Assembly (NCBI RefSeq): GCF_003710805.1
Contig: NZ_RHHB01000010.1
Span: 26,632 to 90,631, forward strand
Length of the DNA: 64,000 nt
Reading direction: 5' to 3'
From: Agromyces tardus
GTDB taxonomy: Bacteria; Actinomycetota; Actinomycetes; Actinomycetales; Microbacteriaceae
Each line of letters opens with the position of its first letter. Within the stretch, counting starts at the first letter, position 1. The position numbers and the translations under genes are program-made. The notes below the pieces were generated by a model. The model was not told where the DNA came from. It did not search any database and was given only the letters and a program-made list of their open reading frames with translations. Shown here piece by piece: positions 24,478-33,870 of this stretch.

Positions 24478-26571
24478 TCAGGACGACGCGAGCGATTCCT
24501 TCGCGGCGGCGACGACGGCCTCGGCCGTGATGCCGAACTCGCGGAACAGGGTCTTGTAGTCGGCGGAGGCGCCGAAGTGCTCGATGGACACGGCGCGGCC
24601 GCGGGTGCCGAGGTAGCGCTGCCACGAGAGGGCGATGCCGGCCTCGACCGAGACGCGGGCGGTGACGGATGCGGGGAGCACCGACTCGCGGTACGCGGCA
24701 TCCTGCTGCTCGAACCACTCGAGGCTCGGGGCCGACACGACGCGTGCGCCGATGCCCTCGGCCGCGAGCTCGCCACGCGCGGCGAGGGCGAGCTGCACCT
24801 CGGAGCCGGTCGCGATGAGGATCACGTCGGGGGTGCCCGACGCTGCCTCGGCGAGCACGTACGCGCCCTTGCCGACGTTCGTCGCCGAGGCGAGCGTGTC
24901 ACCGGATGCCTCGCCGTCGCCGCGCTCGAACACCGGGATGTTCTGGCGCGTCAGCGCGATGCCGGCGGGGGCGTCGCGGCGCTTGAGGATCTCGAGCCAC
25001 GCGTGGGACACCTCGTTCGCATCGGCGGGGCGCACCACGGCGAGGCCGGGGATCGCCCGCAGCGTGGCGAGCTGCTCGATGGGCTGGTGGGTCGGGCCGT
25101 CCTCGCCGAGCGCGACGGAGTCGTGCGTCCACACGAAGGTCGACGGCACGCCCATGAGGGCGGCGAGCCGCACCGCGGGGCGCATGTAGTCGCTGAAGAT
25201 GAGGAACGTGCCGCCGAAGGGCCGGGTCGGTCCGTGCAGCACGATGCCGTTGAGGATCGCCGCCATGGCGTGCTCGCGGATGCCGAAGTGCAGCACCCTG
25301 CCGTACGGGTTGCCGGCGAATTCGTGCGTCGACCACTCGGTGGGGATGAACGACGCCGCACCGTTGATGGTCGTGAGGTTCGACTCGGCGAGGTCGGCCG
25401 ACCCGCCCCAGAACTCGGGGAGCTCGGCGGCGAGCGCGTTGATGACCTTGCCGGACGCGGCGCGGGTCGACACGTCGCTGCCCGCCTCGAACACGGGAAG
25501 CGCGGACTCGATGCCCTCGGGCAGCTCGCCGGCCTCGAGCCGGTCGAGGAGCGCCTTGCGCTCGGGGTTCGCCGCGGCCCAGGCGTCGAACGCCTGCTGC
25601 CACTCGGCGCGCTGCGCGGCGCCGCGCTCGAGCGCGCCGCGGGTGCGGGCGATCACGTCGTCGGCGACGACGAAGGTCTGCTCGGGGTCGAAGCCGAGCA
25701 CCTCCTTCGTGGCGGCGAGCTCGGCCGCGCCAAGGGCGGAGCCGTGGATCTTGCCCGTGTTCTGCTTGCCGGGACTCGGCCAGCCGATGATGGTCTTGAG
25801 GATGATGATCGAGGGCTTGCCGGTCTCGCCCTTGGCGGCCTCGATGGCGTCGTGGAGCGCGGCGACGTCTTCGACGTACTCGCCGGTCTTCTTCCAGTCG
25901 ACGACCTGCACCTGCCAGCCGTAGGCCTCGTAGCGCTTGGCGACGTCTTCGGTGAAGGCGATGTTGGTGTCGTCCTCGATGGAGATCTGGTTCGAGTCGT
26001 AGATCACGACGAGGTTGCCGAGCTGCTGGTGGCCCGCGAGCGAGGACGCCTCGCTCGTCACGCCCTCCTGCAGGTCGCCGTCGCCGGCGATGACGTACAC
26101 GAAGTGGTCGAACGGGCTCGTGCCGGGTGCGGCATCCGGATCGAACAGCCCGCGCTCGTAGCGGGCGGCGTACGCGAAGCCGACCGCCGAGGAGAGCCCC
26201 TGGCCGAGCGGGCCGGTGGTGATCTCGACGCCGTCGGTGTGGCCGTACTCGGGGTGGCCGGGGGTCTTGGAGCCCCACGTGCGGAGGGCCTTGAGGTCGT
26301 CGAGCTCGAGGCCGTCGCCGGCCAGGTAGAGCTGCACGTACTGCGTGAGCGAGCTGTGACCGGCCGACAGGATGAACCGGTCGCGGCCGAGCCAGCGGTG
26401 GTCGGCCGGGTCGCGGCGCATGACCTTCTGGAAGAGGAGGTAGGCGGCGGGAGCGAGGCTCATCGCCGTGCCGGGGTGCCCGTTGCCGACCTTCTCGACG
26501 GCGTCGGCCGCGAGGACGCGGGCGGTGTCCACCGCGCGCTCGTCGATGGGGTCCCAGTGCAGAGTTGCCAC
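24478..26571 (-). CDS. tkt: Transketolase
   Basis: Thiamine diphosphate enzyme that transfers two-carbon units between sugar phosphates. The 697-residue protein shows [13 protein letters not shown] near 25-37, the thiamine diphosphate motif [12 protein letters not shown] near 153, a pyrimidine-domain segment with [11 protein letters not shown] near 475, and a C-terminal transketolase domain. The start is a GTG at 26571 (MATLHWDP) preceded by GGAAGGA; further in-frame extension adds basic non-homologous sequence. First gene of the six-gene operon. Its -10 box lies about 155 bp upstream, so the leader is long. Confidence 0.95.
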   Translation of the reverse strand: MATLHWDPIDERAVDTARVLAADAVEKVGNGHPGTAMSLAPAAYLLFQKVMRRDPADHRWLGRDRFILSAGHSSLTQYVQLYLAGDGLELDDLKALRTWGSKTPGHPEYGHTDGVEITTGPLGQGLSSAVGFAYAARYERGLFDPDAAPGTSPFDHFVYVIAGDGDLQEGVTSEASSLAGHQQLGNLVVIYDSNQISIEDDTNIAFTEDVAKRYEAYGWQVQVVDWKKTGEYVEDVAALHDAIEAAKGETGKPSIIILKTIIGWPSPGKQNTGKIHGSALGAAELAATKEVLGFDPEQTFVVADDVIARTRGALERGAAQRAEWQQAFDAWAAANPERKALLDRLEAGELPEGIESALPVFEAGSDVSTRAASGKVINALAAELPEFWGGSADLAESNLTTINGAASFIPTEWSTHEFAGNPYGRVLHFGIREHAMAAILNGIVLHGPTRPFGGTFLIFSDYMRPAVRLAALMGVPSTFVWTHDSVALGEDGPTHQPIEQLATLRAIPGLAVVRPADANEVSHAWLEILKRRDAPAGIALTRQNIPVFERGDGEASGDTLASATNVGKGAYVLAEAASGTPDVILIATGSEVQLALAARGELAAEGIGARVVSAPSLEWFEQQDAAYRESVLPASVTARVSVEAGIALSWQRYLGTRGRAVSIEHFGASADYKTLFREFGITAEAVVAAAKESLASS

Positions 26572-26726
26572 GAGGTTGCTGTTCCTTCCGATCGTGACGG
26601 TGTGCGGGAGCAGGAAGGGCTCCCGACCCGCCGGATACACGACGGCGCGGTGGAGCCTGGCGACCGATCCGATCGGACGTCGCGAGACGGCACTGCGAAT
26701 CCGCGCCGCCGGGCGCGCTGTGCTCA

Positions 26727-26732
26727 AGTATA
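26727..26732 (-). promoter_or_regulatory. -10 element of the tkt operon
   Basis: TATACT on the minus strand in an otherwise GC-rich region. It predicts a transcript start near 26720 and a leader of about 150 nt. Confidence 0.55.
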
Positions 26733-26832
26733 TGGATCCGGGGGGCACTGTGACGGGCTGTGACTCACACGCGCGCGCAGGCGATGTGAGGAGGAAAGGG
26801 CATTCCGGCGGCCGCGCGCAACGGGCATGGCC

Positions 26833-26838
26833 TAGAAT
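26833..26838 (+). promoter_or_regulatory. -10 element of ctaB
   Basis: TAGAAT, predicting a transcript start near 26845 and a leader of about 50 nt that contains GAAGAGGA ahead of the ATG. Confidence 0.55.
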
Positions 26839-26893
26839 CGAGTCCGGTCGCGCGGGGTCTGGACGAAACGTGCCCGCGCCCGGAAGAGGAACG

Positions 26894-27814
26894 ATGCAGG
26901 CAATCGCAGAAGCCCGTGACACGCGACGGGCGACGGGTCTGCGGCGCAAGGTCGCCGCATACGTCGCCCTCACGAAACCGCGGGTGATCGAGCTGCTGCT
27001 CGTCGTCACGGCGCCCACGATGATCCTCGCGCAGGGCGGCCTGCCCGACCTGTGGCTGCTCGTCGCGACGCTCATCGGCGGCGCTATGAGCGCGGGCTCG
27101 GCGGGGGCGTTCAACTGCTACATCGACCGCGACATCGACCGCGTCATGAAGCGCACCAAGGGCCGCCCGCTCGTCACCGGCGAGCTCACCGACCGCGAGG
27201 CGCTCGTCTTCGCGTACGCCCTCGGCGTCGCGTCGATCGCCTGGCTCTGGGTCTTCACCAACTGGCTCGCCGCCCTGCTCTCGCTCGCGGCGATCCTGCT
27301 CTACGTCGTCTTCTACAGCCTCATCCTCAAGCGCCGCACCGCCCAGAACATCGTCTGGGGCGGCGTCGCCGGCTGCATGCCCGTGCTCATCGGCTGGGCA
27401 GCGGTGACCGAGAGCCTCAGCTGGACGCCGTTCATCCTGTTCCTCATCATCTTCCTGTGGACGCCGCCGCACTACTGGCCGCTCTCCATGAAGTACAAGG
27501 CCGACTACGCCGCCGCCGGCGTGCCCATGCTCGCCGTGGTGCGCGGCCGCGCACAGGTGGGCCTGCAGGTCATCCTCTACGCGTGGGCCACGGTCGCCTG
27601 CTCGCTCCTGCTCATCCCCGTGGCGGGCATGGGCCTCGTGTACTCCGCGGTCGCGCTGGTCACCGGCGGCTGGTTCCTCTACGAGAGCCACCGCCTCTAC
27701 AACCTCGCGATCCGCCACGAGCAGGTCTCGCCGATGCGCGTGTTCCACGGCTCCATCGCCTACCTGTCGCTGCTCTTCCTGGCGATCGGCATCGACCCGC
27801 TGCTCCCGTTCTAG
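26894..27814 (+). CDS. ctaB: Protoheme IX farnesyltransferase (heme O synthase)
   Basis: Adds a farnesyl group to heme B to give heme O, the precursor of heme A for cytochrome c oxidase. The 306-residue membrane protein of the UbiA prenyltransferase family has the Asp-rich motif [20 protein letters not shown] near 76-95 and about nine membrane helices. The second conserved region includes the [13 protein letters not shown] segment near 196. The ATG at 26894 has an AGAGGA site. It diverges from tkt, converges on the hexapeptide gene with only 7 nt between stops, and is the functional partner of ctaA. Confidence 0.94.
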   Translation: MQAIAEARDTRRATGLRRKVAAYVALTKPRVIELLLVVTAPTMILAQGGLPDLWLLVATLIGGAMSAGSAGAFNCYIDRDIDRVMKRTKGRPLVTGELTDREALVFAYALGVASIAWLWVFTNWLAALLSLAAILLYVVFYSLILKRRTAQNIVWGGVAGCMPVLIGWAAVTESLSWTPFILFLIIFLWTPPHYWPLSMKYKADYAAAGVPMLAVVRGRAQVGLQVILYAWATVACSLLLIPVAGMGLVYSAVALVTGGWFLYESHRLYNLAIRHEQVSPMRVFHGSIAYLSLLFLAIGIDPLLPF

Positions 27815-27821
27815 GGCAGCG

Positions 27822-28442
27822 TCAGCGGTCGGATGCCGCGCCGTCGGCGTCGCCGAGCACGATGTCGTCGGCGTGGCTCGCGTAGAAGGCCGATTGCCGC
27901 GTCATGATCTCGCGCATGTCGGCGGCCCTCGGACTGCCGTAGACCGTGCCGACGAAGTCGAGGCGCTGCTGGATCGCCTGGATCTCGTCGTGGCGCTCGG
28001 GCGGCAGGATCGCGGCAGGGTCGCCGACCGCCACCCACGAGATGGGCACGACCGCGCCCGGGTGGAGCCTCGTGTTCACCTGCACGACGCCGTTGATGCG
28101 CACCTCGGCACCCCGCCCGATCACCGCGCCCGGGAACACGGACGCGCCCGTCGCGAGGAACGCCTCGTCCTCGACGACCGCCCCGTTGACATGGGCGTGC
28201 GGTCCGATGAGCACGCGCTCGCCGATCACCGCGGGGTGGCCGGCGCGTCCGCGCACGAGGGCATGCTCCATGACGACGGACCCGTCGCCGATGCACACCT
28301 CGCCGTCCTCGGCGGTGAGCACCGCGCCGTACAGGATGCGCACGCCCGCGCCGACCGTGACGTCGCCGGAGACCACCGCGTTCGGTGCGACCGTGGCGCT
28401 CGGGTGCACGACGGGCCGCCGACCGCGGTGTTCGATGAGCAT
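27822..28442 (-). CDS. Left-handed beta-helix (hexapeptide) protein, gamma-carbonic anhydrase-like
   Basis: The 206-residue protein is made largely of hexapeptide repeats (VHPSATVAPNAVVSG, VTVGAGVRI, HAHVNGAVVEDEAFLATGA and similar), which form a left-handed beta-helix. His residues in VVMEHALVRG and GPHAHVNG match the three zinc ligands of gamma-class carbonic anhydrases and YrdA/PaaY-like proteins, so a metal site is likely. Catalytic activity is unproven. The last 60 residues are helical and charged. The ATG lies 1 nt after the ctaA stop, so the two are one transcript. Confidence 0.75.
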   Translation of the reverse strand: MLIEHRGRRPVVHPSATVAPNAVVSGDVTVGAGVRILYGAVLTAEDGEVCIGDGSVVMEHALVRGRAGHPAVIGERVLIGPHAHVNGAVVEDEAFLATGASVFPGAVIGRGAEVRINGVVQVNTRLHPGAVVPISWVAVGDPAAILPPERHDEIQAIQQRLDFVGTVYGSPRAADMREIMTRQSAFYASHADDIVLGDADGAASDR

Positions 28443-28443
28443 G

Positions 28444-29382
28444 TCAGCGGGCGGATGCCGCCAGCTCGGCGTCGTCCGTCGCGGCATCCGTCGTCGCCGG
28501 GCGCTTCAGGCGCATGACGAACACGGTCATGGCAGCGGCGAGCAGCGCCGCGAGCACCATGTGGAGCCCCACCGCGACGGGCGGGAGGCCGTTGCGGGCC
28601 TGGTAGAGGCCGACGCCGATCTGCACGAGCTCCACGGCGAGCAGCGCGACGGCCCAGCCGAGCGTGGGGAGGTGCAGGCGCCATGCGGCGACGAGCAGCA
28701 CGATCGTCAGCGCGAAGAGGGCGTAGCCCGGCCAGGCGTGGACGTGTTCGAGCAGCTCCGAGTCGAAGCCCGTGCGCCCGGCGTCGGCGTCGCCCGAGTG
28801 CGGCCCCGACGCGGTCGTGAGCACGCCGAAGACGATCGAGACCGCGAGCACCGCGGTGGTCGCGTGCGTGAGCGTCGCGTACCAGCGCGGCACCGCGAGC
28901 TCCCGGGGGCCGGGCACGGTGCGAAGGCGCACGAGGAACGCGGCGGTGACGCACACGAGCAGGAGCGAGGCCACGTAGTGGAAGCCGACGATGAAGGGGT
29001 TCAGCCCGGTGAGCACCGTGATGCCGCCCACGACGGCCTGCGCGACGATGCCCAGCAGTACCACGAGCGAGAGCACCCAGAGGTCGCGGCGGCTGCGCCG
29101 CATCCGCCAGACCGACAGCACGACGAGCACGGCGATGATGCCGACGACGCCCGTCATGAGCCGGTTCCCGAACTCGATGATGCCGTGTATGCCCATCTCG
29201 GGCGTCGTGACGAGGGAATCGGCGGTACAGGTGGGCCACGTGGGGCAGCCGAGCCCCGAGCCGGTGAGCCGCACGGCGCCGCCCGTGCCGATGATGATCG
29301 TCTGCGCGAGGAACGAGAGCCACGCGAGCACGCGCACCCTGCGATCGATGACCTCGGGCAGCCACGCGGTGAAGCGGTTCAC
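28444..29382 (-). CDS. ctaA: Heme A synthase (COX15/CtaA)
   Basis: Oxidises the C8 methyl of heme O to the formyl group of heme A for the aa3 oxidase. The 312-residue protein has about eight membrane helices. Two CtaA signatures are present: GGAVRLTGSGLGCPTWPTC near 33-51 with a Cys pair in the first extracellular loop, and EFGNRLMTG near 71 with a conserved Glu. Heme-ligand histidines appear in VGFHYVASLL and LEHVHAWPGYA. The GTG at 29382 with an AGGAAA site begins the homology (VNRFTAWLP); an upstream in-frame codon at 29508 would place the start ahead of the likely promoter. Confidence 0.9.
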   Translation of the reverse strand: MNRFTAWLPEVIDRRVRVLAWLSFLAQTIIIGTGGAVRLTGSGLGCPTWPTCTADSLVTTPEMGIHGIIEFGNRLMTGVVGIIAVLVVLSVWRMRRSRRDLWVLSLVVLLGIVAQAVVGGITVLTGLNPFIVGFHYVASLLLVCVTAAFLVRLRTVPGPRELAVPRWYATLTHATTAVLAVSIVFGVLTTASGPHSGDADAGRTGFDSELLEHVHAWPGYALFALTIVLLVAAWRLHLPTLGWAVALLAVELVQIGVGLYQARNGLPPVAVGLHMVLAALLAAAMTVFVMRLKRPATTDAATDDAELAASAR

Positions 29383-29458
29383 GCTCGTCGTTTCCTGATC
29401 CGGGTCGCGCTGGATCCGCGCTGGGACCGCGCTGGGAGTCGGGACCGAGGTCCCTGCG

Positions 29459-29470
29459 ACCCTATAGACT
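29459..29470. promoter_or_regulatory. Abutting divergent -10 elements for ctaA and sufB
   Basis: TAGACT (29465-29470, plus strand) and TAGGGT (29464-29459, minus strand) touch end to end. They would start the suf operon near 29477 and ctaA near 29452. Polymerase could hardly occupy both at once. The suf leader would be about 165 nt. No SufR gene or clear SufR operator is seen. Confidence 0.4.
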
Positions 29471-29643
29471 TGATTGGTTGGCGGAGTCCGGCCCGCGTGC
29501 CTCGGCACACGGCGGATCCGACACCATTCTAGGTTCGCAACGAAGCCACCCGCACATCACCCCTCGACCGCAGCGGCACCTCGACCCGGCGGCGGGGGTG
29601 GGCCGGACTGATAGCCGGTGAGCGGGAGGAGAAGAGGGAGAGC

Positions 29644-31062
29644 ATGACGGACGTACTGATCGACCGCCCCGAGCTGGAAGGCCTCGGCGTCTACGAGTTC
29701 GGCTGGTCCGACTCCGACGCCGCAGGAGCCTCCGCGCGTCGCGGCATCTCGCCCGAGGTCGTCGCCGACATCTCGGCCCTGAAGAGCGAGCCCGAGTGGA
29801 TGCTCCAGCGCCGCCAGCGCGCGCTGCAGCTCTTCGAGCGCAAGCCCATGCCCACGTGGGGTGCCGATCTCTCGGAGATCGACTTCGACAACATCAAGTA
29901 CTTCGTCCGTTCCACCGAGAAGCAGGCCCAGAGCTGGGAGGACCTGCCCGACGACATCAAGAACACCTACGAGAAGCTCGGCATCCCCGAGGCCGAGCGC
30001 CAGCGCCTCGTCGCGGGCGTCGCCGCCCAGTACGAGTCCGAGGTGGTCTACCACCAGATCAACGAGGAGCTCGAGCGCCAGGGTGTCATCTTCATGGACA
30101 CCGACACCGCGCTGAAGGAGCACCCCGAGTTCTTCGAGGAGTACTTCGGCACGGTCATCCCCGCGGGCGACAACAAGTTCGCGGCGCTCAACACGGCCGT
30201 GTGGTCGGGCGGATCGTTCGTCTACGTTCCGCCCGGAGTGCACGTCGACATCCCGCTGCAGGCCTACTTCCGCATCAACACCGAGAACATGGGCCAGTTC
30301 GAGCGCACGCTGATCATCGCCGACGAGGGCAGCTACGTGCACTACATCGAGGGCTGCACCGCCCCGATCTACAAGAGCGACTCCCTGCACTCGGCCGTGG
30401 TCGAGATCATCGTCAAGAAGAACGCCCGCGTTCGCTACACGACGATCCAGAACTGGTCGAACAACGTCTACAACCTCGTCACCAAGCGGGCCACCGCCGC
30501 CGAAGGCGCCACCATGGAGTGGATCGACGGCAACATCGGCTCCAAGGTCACCATGAAGTACCCCTCGATCTTCCTCATGGGCGAGCACGCCAAGGGCGAG
30601 ACGCTCTCGGTCGCGTTCGCGGGCCCGGGCCAGCACCAGGACGCCGGCGCGAAGATGATCCACATGGCGCCGTACACGCAGTCGTCGATCGTCTCGAAGT
30701 CGATCGCCCGCGGCGGCGGCCGCGCCGGCTACCGCGGCGAGGTGCGCATCGACGCGAACGCGCACCACTCGGCGAACACCGTGCGCTGCGACGCGCTGCT
30801 CGTCGACACCATCTCCCGCTCCGACACCTACCCGGCGATCGACATCCGCGTCGACGACGTGAAGCTCGGCCACGAGGCCACGGTCTCGAAGGTCAGCGAG
30901 GAGCAGCTCTTCTACCTCATGAGCCGCGGCATGCCCGAAGACGAGGCCATGGCCATGATCGTGCGCGGCTTCATCGAGCCGATCGCCCGCGAGCTGCCCA
31001 TGGAGTACGCGATGGAACTCAACAAGCTCATCGAGATGGGCATGGAAGGATCGGTCGGCTAG
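29644..31062 (+). CDS. sufB: Fe-S cluster assembly scaffold SufB
   Basis: Core scaffold subunit of the SufBCD complex on which Fe-S clusters are built. The 472-residue protein matches Suf[16 protein letters not shown] near 22, [17 protein letters not shown] near 195, EGCTAPIY near 235 with the conserved Cys, [18 protein letters not shown] near 290, and [18 protein letters not shown] with the conserved His/Gln pair. No intein is present, although sufB is intein-split in some actinobacteria. The ATG follows a GGAGGAGA-rich site. It heads sufB-sufD-Rieske-sufC; sufD starts 3 nt after its stop. Confidence 0.95.
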   Translation: MTDVLIDRPELEGLGVYEFGWSDSDAAGASARRGISPEVVADISALKSEPEWMLQRRQRALQLFERKPMPTWGADLSEIDFDNIKYFVRSTEKQAQSWEDLPDDIKNTYEKLGIPEAERQRLVAGVAAQYESEVVYHQINEELERQGVIFMDTDTALKEHPEFFEEYFGTVIPAGDNKFAALNTAVWSGGSFVYVPPGVHVDIPLQAYFRINTENMGQFERTLIIADEGSYVHYIEGCTAPIYKSDSLHSAVVEIIVKKNARVRYTTIQNWSNNVYNLVTKRATAAEGATMEWIDGNIGSKVTMKYPSIFLMGEHAKGETLSVAFAGPGQHQDAGAKMIHMAPYTQSSIVSKSIARGGGRAGYRGEVRIDANAHHSANTVRCDALLVDTISRSDTYPAIDIRVDDVKLGHEATVSKVSEEQLFYLMSRGMPEDEAMAMIVRGFIEPIARELPMEYAMELNKLIEMGMEGSVG

Positions 31063-31065
31063 GAC

Positions 31066-32247
31066 ATGACCGCCGCTACACAGAGCACAGCCATGCCCAC
31101 CGCCGAGCAGCACGGCTTCCGCCCGCACTCCGACGGCGCCTTCGTGCCCGTGCAGACGCGCTCCGAGCGCTTCCGCTCGGTGCACGTCGAGGACTTCGCA
31201 CCGGTGACGGGCCGCGAGCACGAGTGGAAGCTCTCGCCCGTCGCGGCCTTCGCCGACCTCACGGGCGGCGAGCTCGACGGCTCGCGCCTTCCGCTCGAGT
31301 CCACGGATGCCGCGGGCGTCGCGCTCTCGTGGATTCCGCGTGACGACGCCCGCATCGGTCGCACCGGCACCCCCGAGGAGCGCGCGTCGGCGAACGCCTG
31401 GTCGAGCTTCGGCGAGGCGCTCCTCATCGAGGTCTCCGGTGAAGACGAGAAGGTCGTGACCGTCACTCGCTCGGGCCTGGGTTCCACGCCCCGCGCCGCG
31501 CACACGGTCATCGAGGCGGCGCCGAACAGCCGCGGTCTCATCGTGCTGCGCGGCACCGGCGACGCGCGCCTCACCGAGAACGTCGAGATCGTCGTCGGCG
31601 AGGGCGCGAACCTCACCGTGGTCGCACTGCAGGAGTGGAGCGACGACTCGGTGCACCTCGCGAGCCACTTCGCGCGCATCGCACGCGACGCGAAGCTCAA
31701 GCACATCGTCGTCTCGCTCGGCGGCAGGGTCGTGCGGGTGAACCCCTCGACCCACCTCGCCGAGCAGGGCGGCGACATCGAGGCGCTCGGACTCTACTTC
31801 TCCGACGCCGGACAGCACCTCGAGCAGCAGGTGTACGTGCACCACGACGCACCGCACACCCGCTCGCGCGTGACCTACAAGGGCGCGCTCCAGGGCCAGG
31901 GCGCGCGCAGCGTCTGGATCGGCGACGTGCTCATCGGCAACGCGGCGGTCGGCACCGACAGCTACGAGCAGAACCGCAACCTCGTGCTCACCGACGGCAC
32001 CCGCGCCGACTCCGTGCCGAACCTCGAGATCGAGACCGGCGACATCGAGGGCGCCGGGCACGCGAGTGCGACCGGCCGGTTCGACGACGAGCAGCTCTTC
32101 TACCTCATGGCCCGCGGGATCAGCGAGGACGAGGCCCGCCGCCTCGTCGTGCGCGGCTTCCTCGCCGAGGTCGTCCAGCAGATCGGCGACGCGGCGCTCG
32201 AGGAGCGCCTCATCGCCGCACTCGAAGCAGAACTGCAGGGGAGCTGA
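31066..32247 (+). CDS. sufD: Fe-S cluster assembly protein SufD
   Basis: Partner of SufB in the SufBCD scaffold, needed for iron entry to the complex. The 393-residue protein has an N-terminal helical region and a C-terminal beta-helix homologous to SufB, with HHDAPHTRSRVTYKGALQG near 262, EQNRNLVLTDGTRADSVPNLEIETGD-type sequence from about 302, and SEDEARRLVVRGFLAEV near 345-361. Starts 3 nt after sufB; the Rieske gene follows after 1 nt. Confidence 0.93.
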   Translation: MTAATQSTAMPTAEQHGFRPHSDGAFVPVQTRSERFRSVHVEDFAPVTGREHEWKLSPVAAFADLTGGELDGSRLPLESTDAAGVALSWIPRDDARIGRTGTPEERASANAWSSFGEALLIEVSGEDEKVVTVTRSGLGSTPRAAHTVIEAAPNSRGLIVLRGTGDARLTENVEIVVGEGANLTVVALQEWSDDSVHLASHFARIARDAKLKHIVVSLGGRVVRVNPSTHLAEQGGDIEALGLYFSDAGQHLEQQVYVHHDAPHTRSRVTYKGALQGQGARSVWIGDVLIGNAAVGTDSYEQNRNLVLTDGTRADSVPNLEIETGDIEGAGHASATGRFDDEQLFYLMARGISEDEARRLVVRGFLAEVVQQIGDAALEERLIAALEAELQGS

Positions 32248-32248
32248 C

Positions 32249-32575
32249 GTGGCATCCGTTCGTGTGTGCGGGGTCGAGGACCTCGCCGTCAATGAGGCAT
32301 CGCGGTTCGTGCTCGAGGGCGTGCCCATCGCCGTCGTGAAGGATGCCGCGGGCGACGTGTTCGCCATCGGCGACACCTGCACCCACGGCGACATCTCGCT
32401 CGCCGAGGGCTTCGTCGAGGACGACACGCTCGAGTGCTGGGCCCACGGGTCCAAGTTCTCGCTGCGCACCGGCAAGCCGCTGACCCTCCCGGCCTACGAG
32501 CCGGTGCCCGTCTACCAGGTCGAGATCACCGACGGGGGCGTCTTCATCGACCCCGCCGTGAAGCTCGCCGTCTGA
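32249..32575 (+). CDS. Rieske-type [2Fe-2S] ferredoxin of the suf operon
   Basis: The 108-residue protein has the two Rieske motifs CTHGDISLAEG (Cys and His) and CWAHGS (Cys and His), which bind a [2Fe-2S] cluster. It resembles BphF-like dioxygenase ferredoxins. Its place between sufD and sufC is common in actinobacteria and suggests it passes electrons in cluster assembly or is an early client; its partner is unknown. GTG start 1 nt after the sufD stop. A 65-nt gap then precedes sufC. Confidence 0.88.
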   Translation: MASVRVCGVEDLAVNEASRFVLEGVPIAVVKDAAGDVFAIGDTCTHGDISLAEGFVEDDTLECWAHGSKFSLRTGKPLTLPAYEPVPVYQVEITDGGVFIDPAVKLAV

Positions 32576-32640
32576 CCTCCTCCGACCCCCACGACTTCCG
32601 GCCCCGCAGGCCGACGACCGAAGAGAGACACCGAACCACC

Positions 32641-33411
<771 letters not shown>

Positions 33412-33419
33412 GCCGCGGG

Positions 33420-33425
33420 TAGAAT
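33420..33425 (+). promoter_or_regulatory. -10 element of the sufT-like gene (leaderless)
   Basis: TAGAAT ends 6 nt before the ATG at 33432. The gene thus appears to have its own promoter although it follows sufC by only 20 nt. Confidence 0.6.
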
Positions 33426-33431
33426 CGCATC

Positions 33432-33761
33432 ATGGTCACCTCACTGGCCCCCGAGCGCTACGACCAGGTCGAAGAAGCGCTGAAGGACGTCATGGACCCC
33501 GAGCTCGGGGTCAACATCGTCGACCTCGGGCTCATCTACGACCTCGGCTGGGACGACGAGCACGACGCGCTCGTCATCCACATGACGCTCACGAGCGCCG
33601 GCTGCCCGCTCACCGACGTGATCGAGGAGCAGACCGCCGAGGCGCTCGACGGCGTCGTCGACGCCTTCCGCATCAATTGGGTGTGGATGCCGCCGTGGGG
33701 CCCCGAGCGCATCACCGACGACGGCCGCGACATGATGCGGGCCCTCGGGTTCGCCATCTAG
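33432..33761 (+). CDS. sufT: Metal-sulfur cluster assembly factor (SufT/MIP18, DUF59 family)
   Basis: The 109-residue protein is one DUF59 domain: MDPELGVNIVDLGLIYDLGWD near 21-41 and LTSAGCPLTDVIEEQ near 58-72 with the conserved Cys. Members act as Fe-S maturation factors (SufT, MIP18, the PaaD N-domain). It follows sufC, but a leaderless -10 box directly ahead of its ATG suggests separate expression. In many actinobacteria sufS and sufU lie between sufC and this gene; here they are absent. It ends at a strong terminator shared with the convergent peptidase gene. Confidence 0.88.
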   Translation: MVTSLAPERYDQVEEALKDVMDPELGVNIVDLGLIYDLGWDDEHDALVIHMTLTSAGCPLTDVIEEQTAEALDGVVDAFRINWVWMPPWGPERITDDGRDMMRALGFAI

Positions 33762-33779
33762 CCACCACCGACCGATCGA

Positions 33780-33819
33780 CGAGCAGGTCCCGGATGCCGC
33801 GGCATCCGGGACCTGCTCG
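33780..33819. terminator. Bidirectional terminator between sufT-like gene and M3 peptidase
   Basis: The 19-base arms at 33780-33798 and 33801-33819 are exactly complementary with only GC between them. It lies between convergent genes. The hairpin centre is the palindromic pair GGATGCC/GGCATCC, two inverted copies of the word that recurs throughout the window. Confidence 0.85.
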
Positions 33820-33870
33820 CGTTCGCCGTGCCGCGCCGTCGGACGCGCCATGCGAGCCGGAGGCCGGGCC

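Larger units (their letters stand above)
26572..26893. promoter_or_regulatory. Divergent tkt/ctaB intergenic region (322 bp)
   Basis: No gene is seen here. It holds the tkt -10 (TATACT, minus strand, 26727-26732) and the ctaB -10 (TAGAAT, plus strand, 26833-26838). CTGTGAC occurs twice 10 bp apart (26748-26754, 26758-26764), and the second copy runs into the palindrome GTGACTCAC (26760-26768). These sit just upstream of the tkt -10 and could bind a regulator, which I cannot identify. About 145 nt of transcribed but untranslated tkt leader follows on the minus strand. Confidence 0.5.
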
